This document shows positions 8,906 through 16,403 of a stretch of DNA of 64,000 nt, in pieces. The stretch is from Merdicola sp905200315. GTDB lineage: Bacteria; Bacillota; Clostridia; TANB77; CAG-508. Below the pieces are notes generated by a model. It ran no database searches. It saw nothing but the letters and a program-made list of their open reading frames with translations, and was not told the origin of the DNA. A program made the translations under genes and the position numbers. The stretch lies in contig CABPZP010000005.1 in NCBI GenBank assembly GCA_902461935.1, positions 1-64,000 of the forward strand, in the 5' to 3' direction. Each line of letters begins with the position of its first letter. Position 1 is the stretch's first letter.

Positions 8906-9901
8906 ATGTCTTTTATAGATGAGATAAAGCAAAGAGCAAAGAATGATTTAAAAACTATTGTACTTCCAGAAGCAACAGATATAAGAGTTTTGCAGGCAAC
9001 GGAAAATATACTTAAAGAGCAATTTGCAAATGTTATATTGGTTGGAGAAAAAGATACAATACTAAATATTGCACATGAAAGTAATATTAATATTACTGGT
9101 GTAAAAATTGTAAATCCTGCAAAATCTGATAATTACGAAAAGTATGTAAATGATTTTTTTGAGTTAAGAAAGAAAAAAGGGATGACAATTCCAAAAGCAA
9201 AAGAACTTTTATTAGATCCAGTTTACTATGGAATGATGATGGTTAAAGAAAATGAGGCAGATGGTTTGGTTTCTGGTGCAATTCATTCAACAGCAGATAC
9301 ATTAAGACCTGCACTTCAAATTTTAAAAACAGCACCAGATACAAAGCTTGTTTCTGCATTTTTCTTAATGCTTGTTCCAAATTGCGAGTATGGGGAAAAT
9401 GGAACTTTTGTATTTTCCGATTGTGGTTTAAATGTAAATCCAAATTCCGAGGAATTAGCAGAAATTGCTCATTCTTCAAGCAAAAGCTTTGAACAACTTA
9501 CTGGAAAACAATCAAAAATTGCAATGCTTTCATATTCAACATATGGAAGTGCTAAATCTGAACTTACCGAAAAAGTAATTAATGCCACAGAACTTGTAAA
9601 ACAAAATTATCCAGAGTTACAAGTTGATGGAGAATTGCAATTAGATGCAGCAATTATACCAGAAATTGCAGATATGAAAGCTCCAGGAAGTGATATAAAA
9701 GGAAAGGCTAATACTTTAATATTCCCTGACTTAAATGCAGGAAATATAGGTTATAAATTAACACAAAGATTTGCAAAAGCAGAAGCTTATGGACCACTTT
9801 GCCAAGGAATTGCAAAACCTGTAAACGATTTATCACGTGGATGCAATAGCAAAGATATAGAAGGTGTTGTGGCAATTACAGCTGTGCAAGCACAAAAATA
9901 A
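8906..9901 (+). CDS. pta: Phosphate acetyltransferase
   Basis: The 331-residue enzyme converts acetyl-CoA and phosphate to acetyl phosphate. Length and sequence fit the short, single-domain PTA: SGAIHSTADTLRPALQ in the middle, then DGELQLDAA, and PDLNAGNIGYKLTQR toward the C-terminus. AGGAGG precedes the ATG. The acetate kinase gene follows 23 bases later, so together they form the ATP-yielding acetate pathway. Confidence 0.95.
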   Translation: MSFIDEIKQRAKNDLKTIVLPEATDIRVLQATENILKEQFANVILVGEKDTILNIAHESNINITGVKIVNPAKSDNYEKYVNDFFELRKKKGMTIPKAKELLLDPVYYGMMMVKENEADGLVSGAIHSTADTLRPALQILKTAPDTKLVSAFFLMLVPNCEYGENGTFVFSDCGLNVNPNSEELAEIAHSSSKSFEQLTGKQSKIAMLSYSTYGSAKSELTEKVINATELVKQNYPELQVDGELQLDAAIIPEIADMKAPGSDIKGKANTLIFPDLNAGNIGYKLTQRFAKAEAYGPLCQGIAKPVNDLSRGCNSKDIEGVVAITAVQAQK

Positions 9902-9924
9902 TAATTTGAAAAGGAGAAGATATA

Positions 9925-11115
9925 ATGAAAATTTTAGTTTTAAATTGTGGAAGTTCATCTTTAAAATATCAATTAATAAATATGGAAACAGATGAAGTTA
10001 TGGCTTCAGGAAAATATGAAAGAATAGGGGAGAAAGAAGCTTTTATAACTCATAAAGTAAATGGTAAAAAAATAGTAATTGAACATACTGCTATGAACCA
10101 TGAAGAAGCAGTAGATTTTACATTAAAACAACTTGTTAACCCAGAATATAAAGTTATAGATTCTTTAGATGAAATAAATGCAATAGGACATAGATTAGTT
10201 CATGGAGGGGAAAAAATAAGCGAATCTGTTGTTATAGATGATAACGTTGTAAATGTACTAAAAGAATGTATAGATTTAGCACCGCTTCATAATCCTGCTG
10301 GAATAATAGGAATAGAAGCTTGCAAAAAAGTTATGCCTGGTAAACCAATGGTAGGTGTTTTCGACACAGCTTTTCATCAAACAATGCCTAAAGAAAGGTA
10401 TTTATACCCTATAAACTATGAATACTATGAAAAATATGGAATAAGAAAATATGGATTCCATGGAACTTCTCATATGTATGTTTCAAATAGACTTGCAGAA
10501 ATAGAAAACAAAGATATTAAAGATATGAAAATAGTTACTTGCCACTTAGGACAAGGTTCAAGTATATGTGCTGTTGAAGGAGGTAAGTCTGTAGACACAA
10601 GTATGGGATTAACACCTCTTGCTGGAATACCAATGGTTACTAGAAGTGGAGACTTAGACCCATCTGTTGTTACATTTTTAATGAAAAAAGAAAATTTAAC
10701 TCCTGAAGAGATAGAAAACAAATTAAATAAAGAAAGTGGTGTTCAAGGAATCTCAGGACTTGCACCAGATTTTAGAGAAATAGAAGCAGAATCTGTAAAT
10801 GGAAATGAAAGAGCAGATATCGCAATGAAATCTTTTAAATATGCAGTTGCAAGTTTTATAGCAAAATATGCAGTTGCAATGAATGGTGTAGATGCAATAG
10901 TATTTACAGGTGGAGTTGGAGAAAACCAAATAAAAATAAGAGAAGGAATATGCAATCAACTTACATTTATGGGAGTTGAAATAGACCCAGAGAAAAACAA
11001 TGTAAGAAGTGAAGAAAAATTAGTATCAAAAGATTCTTCAAAAGTTAAAGTATATGTAATACCAACAAATGAGGAATTAATGATAGCAAAAGAAACAGAA
11101 AGATTGGTAAAATAA
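9925..11115 (+). CDS. ackA: Acetate kinase
   Basis: The 396-residue ASKHA-fold enzyme makes ATP and acetate from acetyl phosphate. The N-terminal NCGSSSLKYQ phosphate loop, GHRLVHGGE, FDTAFHQTMP, GFHGTSH and the C-terminal FTGGVGEN adenosine motif are all present. It is co-transcribed with pta. A strong palindrome follows its stop and probably ends transcription. Confidence 0.96.
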   Translation: MKILVLNCGSSSLKYQLINMETDEVMASGKYERIGEKEAFITHKVNGKKIVIEHTAMNHEEAVDFTLKQLVNPEYKVIDSLDEINAIGHRLVHGGEKISESVVIDDNVVNVLKECIDLAPLHNPAGIIGIEACKKVMPGKPMVGVFDTAFHQTMPKERYLYPINYEYYEKYGIRKYGFHGTSHMYVSNRLAEIENKDIKDMKIVTCHLGQGSSICAVEGGKSVDTSMGLTPLAGIPMVTRSGDLDPSVVTFLMKKENLTPEEIENKLNKESGVQGISGLAPDFREIEAESVNGNERADIAMKSFKYAVASFIAKYAVAMNGVDAIVFTGGVGENQIKIREGICNQLTFMGVEIDPEKNNVRSEEKLVSKDSSKVKVYVIPTNEELMIAKETERLVK

Positions 11116-11122
11116 TGAAATT

Positions 11123-11170
11123 GGGGACGGGGTCAAAAATCACTATAAAAGATGATTTTTGACCCCGTCC
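11123..11170. repeat. REP-like palindrome with 18-bp perfect stem
   Basis: GGACGGGGTCAAAAATCA (11125-11142) is exactly complementary to 11153-11170 around a 10-base loop. The GGGGACGGGGTC head resembles a recurring palindromic element of Firmicutes linked to IS200-type (Y1) transposases. It lies between convergent ackA and the TetR gene, where it likely acts as a two-way terminator. Confidence 0.7.
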
Positions 11171-11175
11171 ATCGT

Positions 11176-11781
11176 TTATTCATTTATTAAATTCACAATA
11201 GTTTGCAAAACTAAATTTGTCATTATATCGTAATTCATATTTGAATGTTTATGATAAACAATTTCATGACATAGGTTATCTATTAAACCTATTATTATAT
11301 GAACTTTTTCAAATAAATTTTCTGAATTAAATCCATTTTGAATTAATAAATTTGTTATATTTTCTGTCATTTTTATTTCATGTTTATGAAAAAATTCAGC
11401 AATTTCTTTATCAGAATGAGTCATAGCTGTTATTTCTTCGTGAGCTTGTTGAGAAAGCTTATGATTTTCTATAAATTTATTAATCATTTCTCGTAAAACA
11501 TTTTCAATGTTATTTTTATTAATTTTAGTTTCAGCAATATTTAACATAGGATAAAAAATATCATCTGCATAAATTTTAATACCCTCAATTAAAATATCGT
11601 GTTTATCTTTAAAATAATTATAAACAATACCAGTAGAAACACCTGCAGCTTTAGCAATTTCAGCAGTATTAGTATTATAATAACCCTTCTTACAAATTAA
11701 CTCAAAACCACATTTAATTATTTTTTCTTTCTTCTTAATAGAACGCTTTTGAACAGGTTCTCTAATAGAACTTTCTTTCAT
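11176..11781 (-). CDS. TetR/AcrR-family transcriptional regulator
   Basis: The 201-residue protein has an N-terminal helix-turn-helix (TAEIAKAAGVSTGIVYNYF, residues about 38-56) typical of TetR proteins, followed by a helical ligand domain. A GGAGG ribosome site precedes the ATG. It faces away from the ABC transporter remnant at 12193, a common layout for a repressor and its export target. Because the transporter has been deleted, the regulator may now be an orphan. Confidence 0.85.
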   Translation of the reverse strand: MKESSIREPVQKRSIKKKEKIIKCGFELICKKGYYNTNTAEIAKAAGVSTGIVYNYFKDKHDILIEGIKIYADDIFYPMLNIAETKINKNNIENVLREMINKFIENHKLSQQAHEEITAMTHSDKEIAEFFHKHEIKMTENITNLLIQNGFNSENLFEKVHIIIGLIDNLCHEIVYHKHSNMNYDIMTNLVLQTIVNLINE

Positions 11782-11804
11782 AACAAACCTCCATAATAAA
11801 CAAA

Positions 11805-11833
11805 ATTATAAAATGAAAATAAAATTATGTCAA
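11805..11833 (-). promoter_or_regulatory. Consensus promoter of the TetR gene
   Basis: The minus strand reads TTGACA, 17 bases, TATAAT. The transcript starts roughly 15 bases before the ribosome site. Confidence 0.8.
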
Positions 11834-11930
11834 ACATTAAAATTACATTATCATAAAATCAAAAATATATTTTTTTGAAATGCCGCGTAAGCGAGCAAAC
11901 GAACAGATTATTCTGTGAGTGCGATTTGGA

Positions 11931-12048
11931 GCAATCTTCATTTTATTAATTTACATATTTGAAACATATGAATAATGTATATTAATTTTATAAAAAAGAT
12001 AATTATATGTTAAATGGTCTTTTGACCATTTTAAAATCCGAAGATTGC
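11931..12048. repeat. Long-range inverted repeat enclosing a short hairpin, in the TetR-ABC gap
   Basis: GCAATCTTC (11931-11939) matches GAAGATTGC (12040-12048) in inverted orientation. Inside lies a perfect hairpin, AAATGGTC-TTTT-GACCATTT (12012-12031). No open frame with a ribosome site is seen in the 11834-12119 gap. It may be the worn remains of a small non-coding element. Confidence 0.4.
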
Positions 12049-12119
12049 GACACCAAGGCATAAAAAACAATATATTTTTGATTATATAAAATGAAATGTG
12101 AAATAAACTTCAAATTCTA

Positions 12120-12148
12120 TTGACAATTATACTATAAAAAAATATAAT
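12120..12148 (+). promoter_or_regulatory. Perfect sigma-A promoter before the ABC remnant
   Basis: TTGACA and TATAAT are separated by 17 bases. This is a full consensus promoter now driving a broken gene. Confidence 0.85.
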
Positions 12149-12160
12149 AAAAAAGAAAAA

Positions 12161-12180
12161 ATATGAAACAAATTTCATAT
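12161..12180. promoter_or_regulatory. Palindromic operator candidate for the TetR protein
   Basis: ATATGAAA-CAAA-TTTCATAT is a perfect 8-bp inverted repeat just downstream of the promoter and right before the ribosome site. TetR regulators usually bind such palindromes. The assignment rests on position and symmetry only. Confidence 0.5.
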
Positions 12181-12192
12181 AAGGAGGAAAGA

Positions 12193-12552
12193 ATGAAAAA
12201 AATAGTAGAATTAAAAAATGTTAGTAAAGTTTATAAAGCAGGAGAAAAAGAGTTTAAAGCACTAGACGATATTGATTTATCTATAAACAAAGGAGAGTTC
12301 GTTGTAGTACTAGGACCATCAGGTGCTGGAAAATCTACATTACTTAATTTAATAGGAGGTATGGATACACCAACAAGTGGTCAAATAATTATAGATGATG
12401 AAAATATTTCAAACTATAATGAAGAAAAAATAAGTGAATATAAAGCAGAAAACATAGGATTTATTTTTCAATTTTATAACATCTTACCAACACTTACAGT
12501 GTTAGAAAATGTTGACAACTATCAGGAGCAGATACTAAAGGTTATAAAATAG
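12193..12552 (+). pseudogene. ABC transporter ATPase, truncated after the Q-loop
   Basis: The first about 105 residues are a normal MacB/LolD-type ATPase: Walker A GPSGAGKST near residue 44 and the Q-loop FIFQFYNILPTLT near residue 98. After LENV the sequence no longer matches and stops within a dozen codons. The signature motif, Walker B and H-loop are missing, so it cannot hydrolyse ATP. Start 12193 is chosen over 12163 because AAGGAGG lies just before it. The lost part continues as a permease tail in another frame, pointing to an internal deletion. Confidence 0.8.
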
Positions 12553-12803
12553 AAGATGAAATAACTTGGCATATATCTGGTAATAATACATATTATACTT
12601 CAAAAATAGTAGGATTTAATAAAGACTCACAAAATCAAAATGTAACAATGACAAGGAAATACTTAGAAAGCTTAGGAATAGAATATAAGCCAGATTCATT
12701 ATATACAAATACAGATTTAATAGGAACATTTTTAGTATCTAAATTCCTTGCAAGAAAAATAAATAAAATAGATATAGTTTCTAGTTTAAAAGCAAATGAA
12801 TAA
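12516..12803 (+). pseudogene. C-terminal remnant of an FtsX/MacB-type permease
   Basis: A frame distinct from the ATPase remnant opens right at its end and reads SGADTKGYKIEDEITWHISG, continuing to SSLKANE and TAA 12801-12803. This is the style of the periplasmic and last-helix end of FtsX-like export permeases, normally encoded after the ATPase. The middle and start of the permease and the end of the ATPase are gone. It is not expected to be functional. Confidence 0.65.
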
Positions 12804-12863
12804 AATGTGGTACATTATTTTTATTACAAGATGAATTATTAGAAATAAATTAATGCAAAACGT

Positions 12864-12891
12864 TGTAGGGGCGGACGCCTTAAGTCCGCCC
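12864..12891. repeat. TGTAGGGG palindrome family, copy 1
   Basis: This GC-rich palindrome starts TGTAGGGGCGGAC and has the 8-bp stem GGGCGGAC / GTCCGCCC. Similar elements lie at 14474, 31058, 31151, 31241, 32402, 33622 and 33713. Confidence 0.7.
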
Positions 12892-12914
12892 AAATAAGAA
12901 AAAAGGTGATAATT

Positions 12915-13691
12915 ATGCAATTGTTATTAGGGTTAGGAATTCCATTATTAGGCACGGTACTTGGAGCTGCAATGGTATTCTTTATGAGAAATAAAATGAA
13001 TATAAAAGTAGAAAAAATACTTTTAGGATTTGCATCTGGAGTGATGATAGCAGCTTCAATATGGTCGTTAATTATGCCATCTATAGATATGGCAAAAGAA
13101 CAAGGCAAAATTGCTTGGATACCGGCAAGTATAGGATTTTTATTTGGAATAGTATTTTTACTTGTATTAGATAGTTTAATTCCACATATGCACTTGGAAA
13201 GCGATAAGCCAGAAGGTATAAAAACAAAACTTAAAAAAACTACAATGCTTGTTTTAGCAGTTACACTCCATAATATACCAGAGGGAATGGCAGTAGGTGT
13301 AACATTTGCAGGAACAATAATAGGGAACACAGGAATAACAATGGCAGGAGCTTTTGCACTTGCTATTGGAATTGCCATACAGAACTTTCCAGAAGGTGCA
13401 ATAATATCAATGCCATTAAAAAGTGAAGGGATGAGCAAAACAAAAGCATTTATGTATGGAGCATTTTCAGGAGTTGTAGAACCAATAGGAGCGATAATAA
13501 CAATACTATTTACCAAAGCAGTTATACCAATACTTCCATATATACTTTCATTTGCAGCAGGAGCGATGATATATGTAGTGGTAGAAGAACTAATACCAGA
13601 ATCACAAGCAGGAGAACACTCAAATATAGGAACAATAGGGGTAGCAATAGGATTTGTAGTAATGATGATTTTAGATGTAGCGTTAGGATAA
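12915..13691 (+). CDS. ZIP-family metal transporter
   Basis: The 258-residue protein has about eight membrane helices. Transport-site motifs are HNIPEG (residues about 117-122) and QNFPEG (about 153-158), as in ZupT-like ZIP proteins that import zinc, iron or manganese. ATG 12915 is preferred over GTG 12906 because the AAAGGTG ribosome site overlaps the GTG. A strong terminator follows. The last 331 bases occur a second time at 14111-14441. Confidence 0.88.
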   Translation: MQLLLGLGIPLLGTVLGAAMVFFMRNKMNIKVEKILLGFASGVMIAASIWSLIMPSIDMAKEQGKIAWIPASIGFLFGIVFLLVLDSLIPHMHLESDKPEGIKTKLKKTTMLVLAVTLHNIPEGMAVGVTFAGTIIGNTGITMAGAFALAIGIAIQNFPEGAIISMPLKSEGMSKTKAFMYGAFSGVVEPIGAIITILFTKAVIPILPYILSFAAGAMIYVVVEELIPESQAGEHSNIGTIGVAIGFVVMMILDVALG

Positions 13692-13718
13692 ATAAATTGG
13701 AATTTTATAATGCAAAGA

Positions 13719-13753
13719 GACGACACACCTTTTGAGTATGTCGTCGTTTTTTT
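13719..13753 (+). terminator. Terminator of the ZIP gene
   Basis: GACGACA pairs with TGTCGTC across a loop, followed by seven T residues. Confidence 0.8.
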
Positions 13754-13760
13754 CTTAGGT

Positions 13761-13777
13761 CTAATTAGTCGATAGAA
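13761..13777. repeat. 17-bp direct repeat, left copy
   Basis: CTAATTAGTCGATAGAA recurs exactly at 15885-15901. The two copies bracket a 2.1-kb patch of duplicated and unfamiliar DNA. Confidence 0.55.
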
Positions 13778-14013
13778 GATACAAGGATGTTTTTCATGCC
13801 ATTATCATTCTTCTTTCTTCCTTCTTTAGCAACCAACTTGCCATAATTTATGAAGCTTCTCTGTCCATATTCTGTTGTGATAGTACAACTACCAATTTCA
13901 GAATGAATGTCTAATGTATTAAACATCATTTCAGTATATTCTTTGGATTCGTTGGGCTTAAGTTCTGTACCTAAGATTTCAAGTGTGACTGATGTCTGAT
14001 TTGTTACTGTCAT
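13765..14013 (-). CDS. Unknown small protein, 82 residues
   Basis: ATG follows a strong AGGAGGTG ribosome site. The predicted protein is soluble and beta-rich (TNQTSVTLEILGTEL at the start), with a Lys/Arg-rich segment near residue 65. No family recognised. The last codons lie in the 17-bp direct repeat. It sits between the true ZIP gene and its partial duplicate, so it may have arrived with the rearrangement. Confidence 0.55.
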   Translation of the reverse strand: MTVTNQTSVTLEILGTELKPNESKEYTEMMFNTLDIHSEIGSCTITTEYGQRSFINYGKLVAKEGRKKNDNGMKNILVSSID

Positions 14014-14110
14014 AACAGCACCTCCTAATTAATTTGTAATTCTATTATATTATAATTTACATAAAATGTCAAATCTTGCTTTTAATCACATTTTACATAT
14101 ATAATTCATT

Positions 14111-14441
14111 TGTTATTGGAATTGCCATACAAAATTTTCCAGAAGGCGCAATAATATCAATGCCATTAAAAAGTGAAGGAATGAGCAAACCAAAAGCATT
14201 TATGTATGGAGCACTTTCAGGAGTTGTAGAACCAATAGGAGCGATAATAACAATACTGTTTACCAAAGCAGTTGTACCAATACTTCCATATATACTTTCA
14301 TTTGCAGCAGGAGCAATGATATATGTAGTAGTAGAAGAACTAATACCCGAATCACAAGCAGGAGAACACTCAAATATAGGAACAATAGGAGTAGCAATAG
14401 GGTTTGTAGTAATGATGATTTTAGATGTAGCTTTGGGTTAA
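14111..14441 (+). pseudogene. Duplicated 3' end of the ZIP transporter gene
   Basis: These 331 bases are nearly identical to 13361-13691 at an offset of exactly 750 bases, and keep the frame through to the stop. They code the last three or so membrane helices from QNFPEG onward. The 5' two thirds of the gene are absent and no ribosome site precedes the match, so it is a non-functional partial copy. Confidence 0.8.
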
Positions 14442-14460
14442 ATTCCTATACTATAAAAAA

Positions 14461-14502
14461 GTGGCTTCGCCACGCGGGTCGTCGGGGACGCCGACCCCTA
14501 CA
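14461..14502. repeat. Two hairpins, the second in the TGTAGGGG family in inverted orientation
   Basis: GTGGC-TTC-GCCAC is followed by GGGTCG...CGACCCC, whose reverse complement begins TGTAGGGGTCGGCG. That is the same core seen at 31241 and 33713. Confidence 0.65.
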
Positions 14503-14503
14503 T

Positions 14504-14668
14504 CTAAAATAGAAAATTCTTATAATAGAACAAAGAAACTCCATTTTTGGAGCTTCTTATATTTACAGATTCCATTACCTTTATAGGTTCTTTTAAAGTA
14601 AAATATGTTAATAATCCAGATATAATTACTAATACTGCAAGAAAAAGAATAGCTATAATAATATCCAT
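14504..14668 (-). CDS. Small single-span membrane protein, 54 residues
   Basis: ATG follows AAGGAGGG at good spacing. Residues 3-23 form one hydrophobic helix and the rest is a short polar tail. A terminator-like hairpin lies inside the last third of the frame, so the true end may differ or the element may belong to the other strand. No family recognised. Confidence 0.4.
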   Translation of the reverse strand: MDIIIAILFLAVLVIISGLLTYFTLKEPIKVMESVNIRSSKNGVSLFYYKNFLF

Positions 14669-14851
14669 AGTGTCCCTCCTTAAAAATATTTATTTTCAAA
14701 GTTACATTATATAAATATGTTTAGATTCTATCACATTTTTATGTAGAATACTAGTACTATCGGCTATTTTATGATATAATTCAAATGTCATAATTCCAAA
14801 AGGAAGGGTAGAAAGTTGAATTTTAGAAGATATTAGAAAGGAGACATTTTT

Positions 14852-15052
14852 ATGAGTACAGTAGCTTTTATCTTACTATGCCTTGGAATCATACTGTTTG
14901 GTTTGTTTATTGGATTATTTTTAGTCATTATTGAAGAAAAAAAGAAAAAAACAGATCTTTTTTGCGAAGATAATCTGATCTATAGGAAATTTACAGACCA
15001 AGATGATGTTTCTATTGATGAGGTAGTGAAAAGATTCAAACAAGATAATTAA
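14852..15052 (+). CDS. Small single-span membrane protein, 66 residues
   Basis: ATG follows GAAAGGAG at 8 bases. Residues 4-28 are a strongly hydrophobic helix, then a Lys-rich turn (EEKKKKTD) and an acidic C-terminal tail. No family recognised. A terminator downstream at 15091 supports a transcribed unit. Confidence 0.55.
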   Translation: MSTVAFILLCLGIILFGLFIGLFLVIIEEKKKKTDLFCEDNLIYRKFTDQDDVSIDEVVKRFKQDN

Positions 15053-15090
15053 TTAAAAAAATCCCCTTAGAGGTACTAGGAAAATTAAAA

Positions 15091-15125
15091 AAATGGTGTT
15101 TGAAAAACTTCCAAACACCATTTTT
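15091..15125. terminator. Bidirectional terminator
   Basis: AAATGGTGTTTG pairs perfectly with CAAACACCATTT. A and T runs flank the stem on both sides. It separates two convergent genes. Confidence 0.85.
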
Positions 15126-15129
15126 GAGT

Positions 15130-15636
15130 TTAATTAATAATTTTTTTAAGGTCTTTTAAATTAATTGAATAGAATTTTTCTAATGCTTCATAATATTCAT
15201 TGTCAGCTTTTTCGAAAGCACCTTCTTGTTCAGCTGTTTTTATCATATTATCAAAATCAGCAGATAAATTTTCCTTTAATTGGTCAAAATTAAGAGGCAT
15301 AATAGCTGAAACATACTCATCAAATTTTTTCTTTATCCATTCTTCCACTTTTTTTTGGTAGGTTGGTCCTATATGAATGGAGAAGCGGACTTCGCCACTA
15401 CCGTAGTTATATTTGGTAACTGCAGTTATCACTGCGTTCAAATACTTATCTTTAACTTTTTTTGCCGTTTTATTTGTATTAGGTAAAGAGTTATAACAAG
15501 AGTAAACTGCATCCGCGTCTGTTGATTCTTCATTTGAATAATATTCTTTCTGCAATTCAAGATTTGCAAAAGAATTTAAGATTATTATCTTAATAGGTAC
15601 TGCATACCTTTCGGAAAACCATGGATCATTGCACAC
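15130..15636 (-). CDS. Unknown 168-residue protein with an odd start
   Basis: The frame is well kept and codes a soluble, mixed alpha/beta protein with an acidic, helical C-terminal half. No family recognised. The best start is GTG 15634-15636. However, the only good ribosome site, AAAAGGAGG, lies about 25 bases further upstream, with the frame open between them but no ATG, GTG or TTG in frame. The start may have been lost, or translation may begin at an unusual codon. A perfect hairpin at 15708-15726 lies in its leader. Confidence 0.5.
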   Translation of the reverse strand: MCNDPWFSERYAVPIKIIILNSFANLELQKEYYSNEESTDADAVYSCYNSLPNTNKTAKKVKDKYLNAVITAVTKYNYGSGEVRFSIHIGPTYQKKVEEWIKKKFDEYVSAIMPLNFDQLKENLSADFDNMIKTAEQEGAFEKADNEYYEALEKFYSINLKDLKKIIN

Positions 15637-15707
15637 TCTAACAAGTTCTGTAGCTGATGCAATCCTCCTTTTAATTGATGTTTGCTATTATATATGATTA
15701 AACTAAG

Positions 15708-15726
15708 GAGTAAGCGTTCCTTACTC
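15708..15726. promoter_or_regulatory. Short perfect inverted repeat in a leader region
   Basis: GAGTAAG-CGTTC-CTTACTC lies about 45 bases upstream of the ribosome site of the minus-strand gene. It could be an operator or an RNA hairpin. Confidence 0.35.
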
Positions 15727-15884
15727 AATTAGTGAATTAAGGAATTTGATTAAATAATAATTGCTAATATAAGTTGAATTATACAATTATTTTTGGCAAA
15801 TTGCAAGGATATCAAAAAATTATATAATATAAAAAGTTACTTAACTACACTGGTCAATCTAAGAAGATCAATCTTTTATTAGTG

Positions 15885-15901
15885 CTAATTAGTCGATAGA
15901 A
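15885..15901. repeat. 17-bp direct repeat, right copy
   Basis: This is an exact match to CTAATTAGTCGATAGAA at 13761-13777. Confidence 0.55.
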
Positions 15902-15908
15902 TAACACA

Positions 15909-16042
15909 ATGGAAAGAGGCGAGAATAGATTAAAAAAATACAAGATTTAGCAGGGCAAGTAGAGGGAAGTAGTATTACAGAGAAAGTTTATATAAATATT
16001 TCACAAGATTATGCCTTTGAAGAATTATCAAAGGCAAATTAA
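15909..16042 (+). pseudogene. Short gene fragment with a frameshift in an A tract
   Basis: ATG opens MERGENRLKK, then the frame stops. One more A in the A7 tract near 15932 would continue it as IQDLAGQVEGSS and on to a stop at 16042, giving about 44 residues. There is no ribosome site. It is most likely a broken fragment of a mobile-element or phage gene. The rest of 15637-15884 holds no gene that I can see. Confidence 0.35.
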
Positions 16043-16084
16043 ATATCTACTGCATTCTTTACTGCATTAATTTCAAAAAAATAA

Positions 16085-16122
16085 CCATACAAAATATTGA
16101 TATCTCAATACCTGTATGGCTT
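16085..16122 (-). terminator. Terminator after tRNA-Leu(UAA)
   Basis: GCCATACA pairs with TGTATGGT with a second stem (TATTGA/TCAATA) inside. On the minus strand it is followed by a run of T residues. Confidence 0.65.
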
Positions 16123-16130
16123 TTCTTGTT

Positions 16131-16219
16131 TGGTGCAGATGGCCGGAATCGAACCGGCACGGTTTATTCAACCGCAGGATTTTAAGTCCTGTGCGTCTAC
16201 CAGTTCCGCCACATCTGCA
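16131..16219 (-). tRNA. tRNA-Leu (anticodon UAA)
   Basis: The minus strand gives an 86-base tRNA with encoded CCA. The acceptor TGCAGAT pairs with ATCTGCA. The D-arm has GGCGGAACTGGTAGACGC, as in Leu tRNAs. The anticodon stem is CAGGA/TCCTG around CTTAAAA. A long variable arm is present and the T-loop is GGTTCGATTCC. It reads UUA, by far the main Leu codon in this genome. Confidence 0.95.
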
Positions 16220-16403
16220 TTTGTTATATGAACTGGTATTTTGTCTTTCGACATTTGCTATTATAATATTATAATTAGATAATGTCAATACTTTTTTTAA
16301 AATAAATTTATTTTTTATGATTAATTTTTGATAAAAAGTTGCATTTTTATATCAATTCTTTAATATATATGTTAAAATAATTTGGAAGTAAGGAGAAAAT
16401 TTT

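Noticed and set aside
12839..13726. Long minus-strand frame (295 codons) opposite the ZIP gene
   Set aside because: It is the shadow of the ZIP gene. The plus strand has the ribosome site and the HNIPEG and NFPEG motifs.
16073..16288. 71-codon minus-strand frame near 16.2 kb
   Set aside because: It lies on top of tRNA-Leu(UAA) and its terminator.
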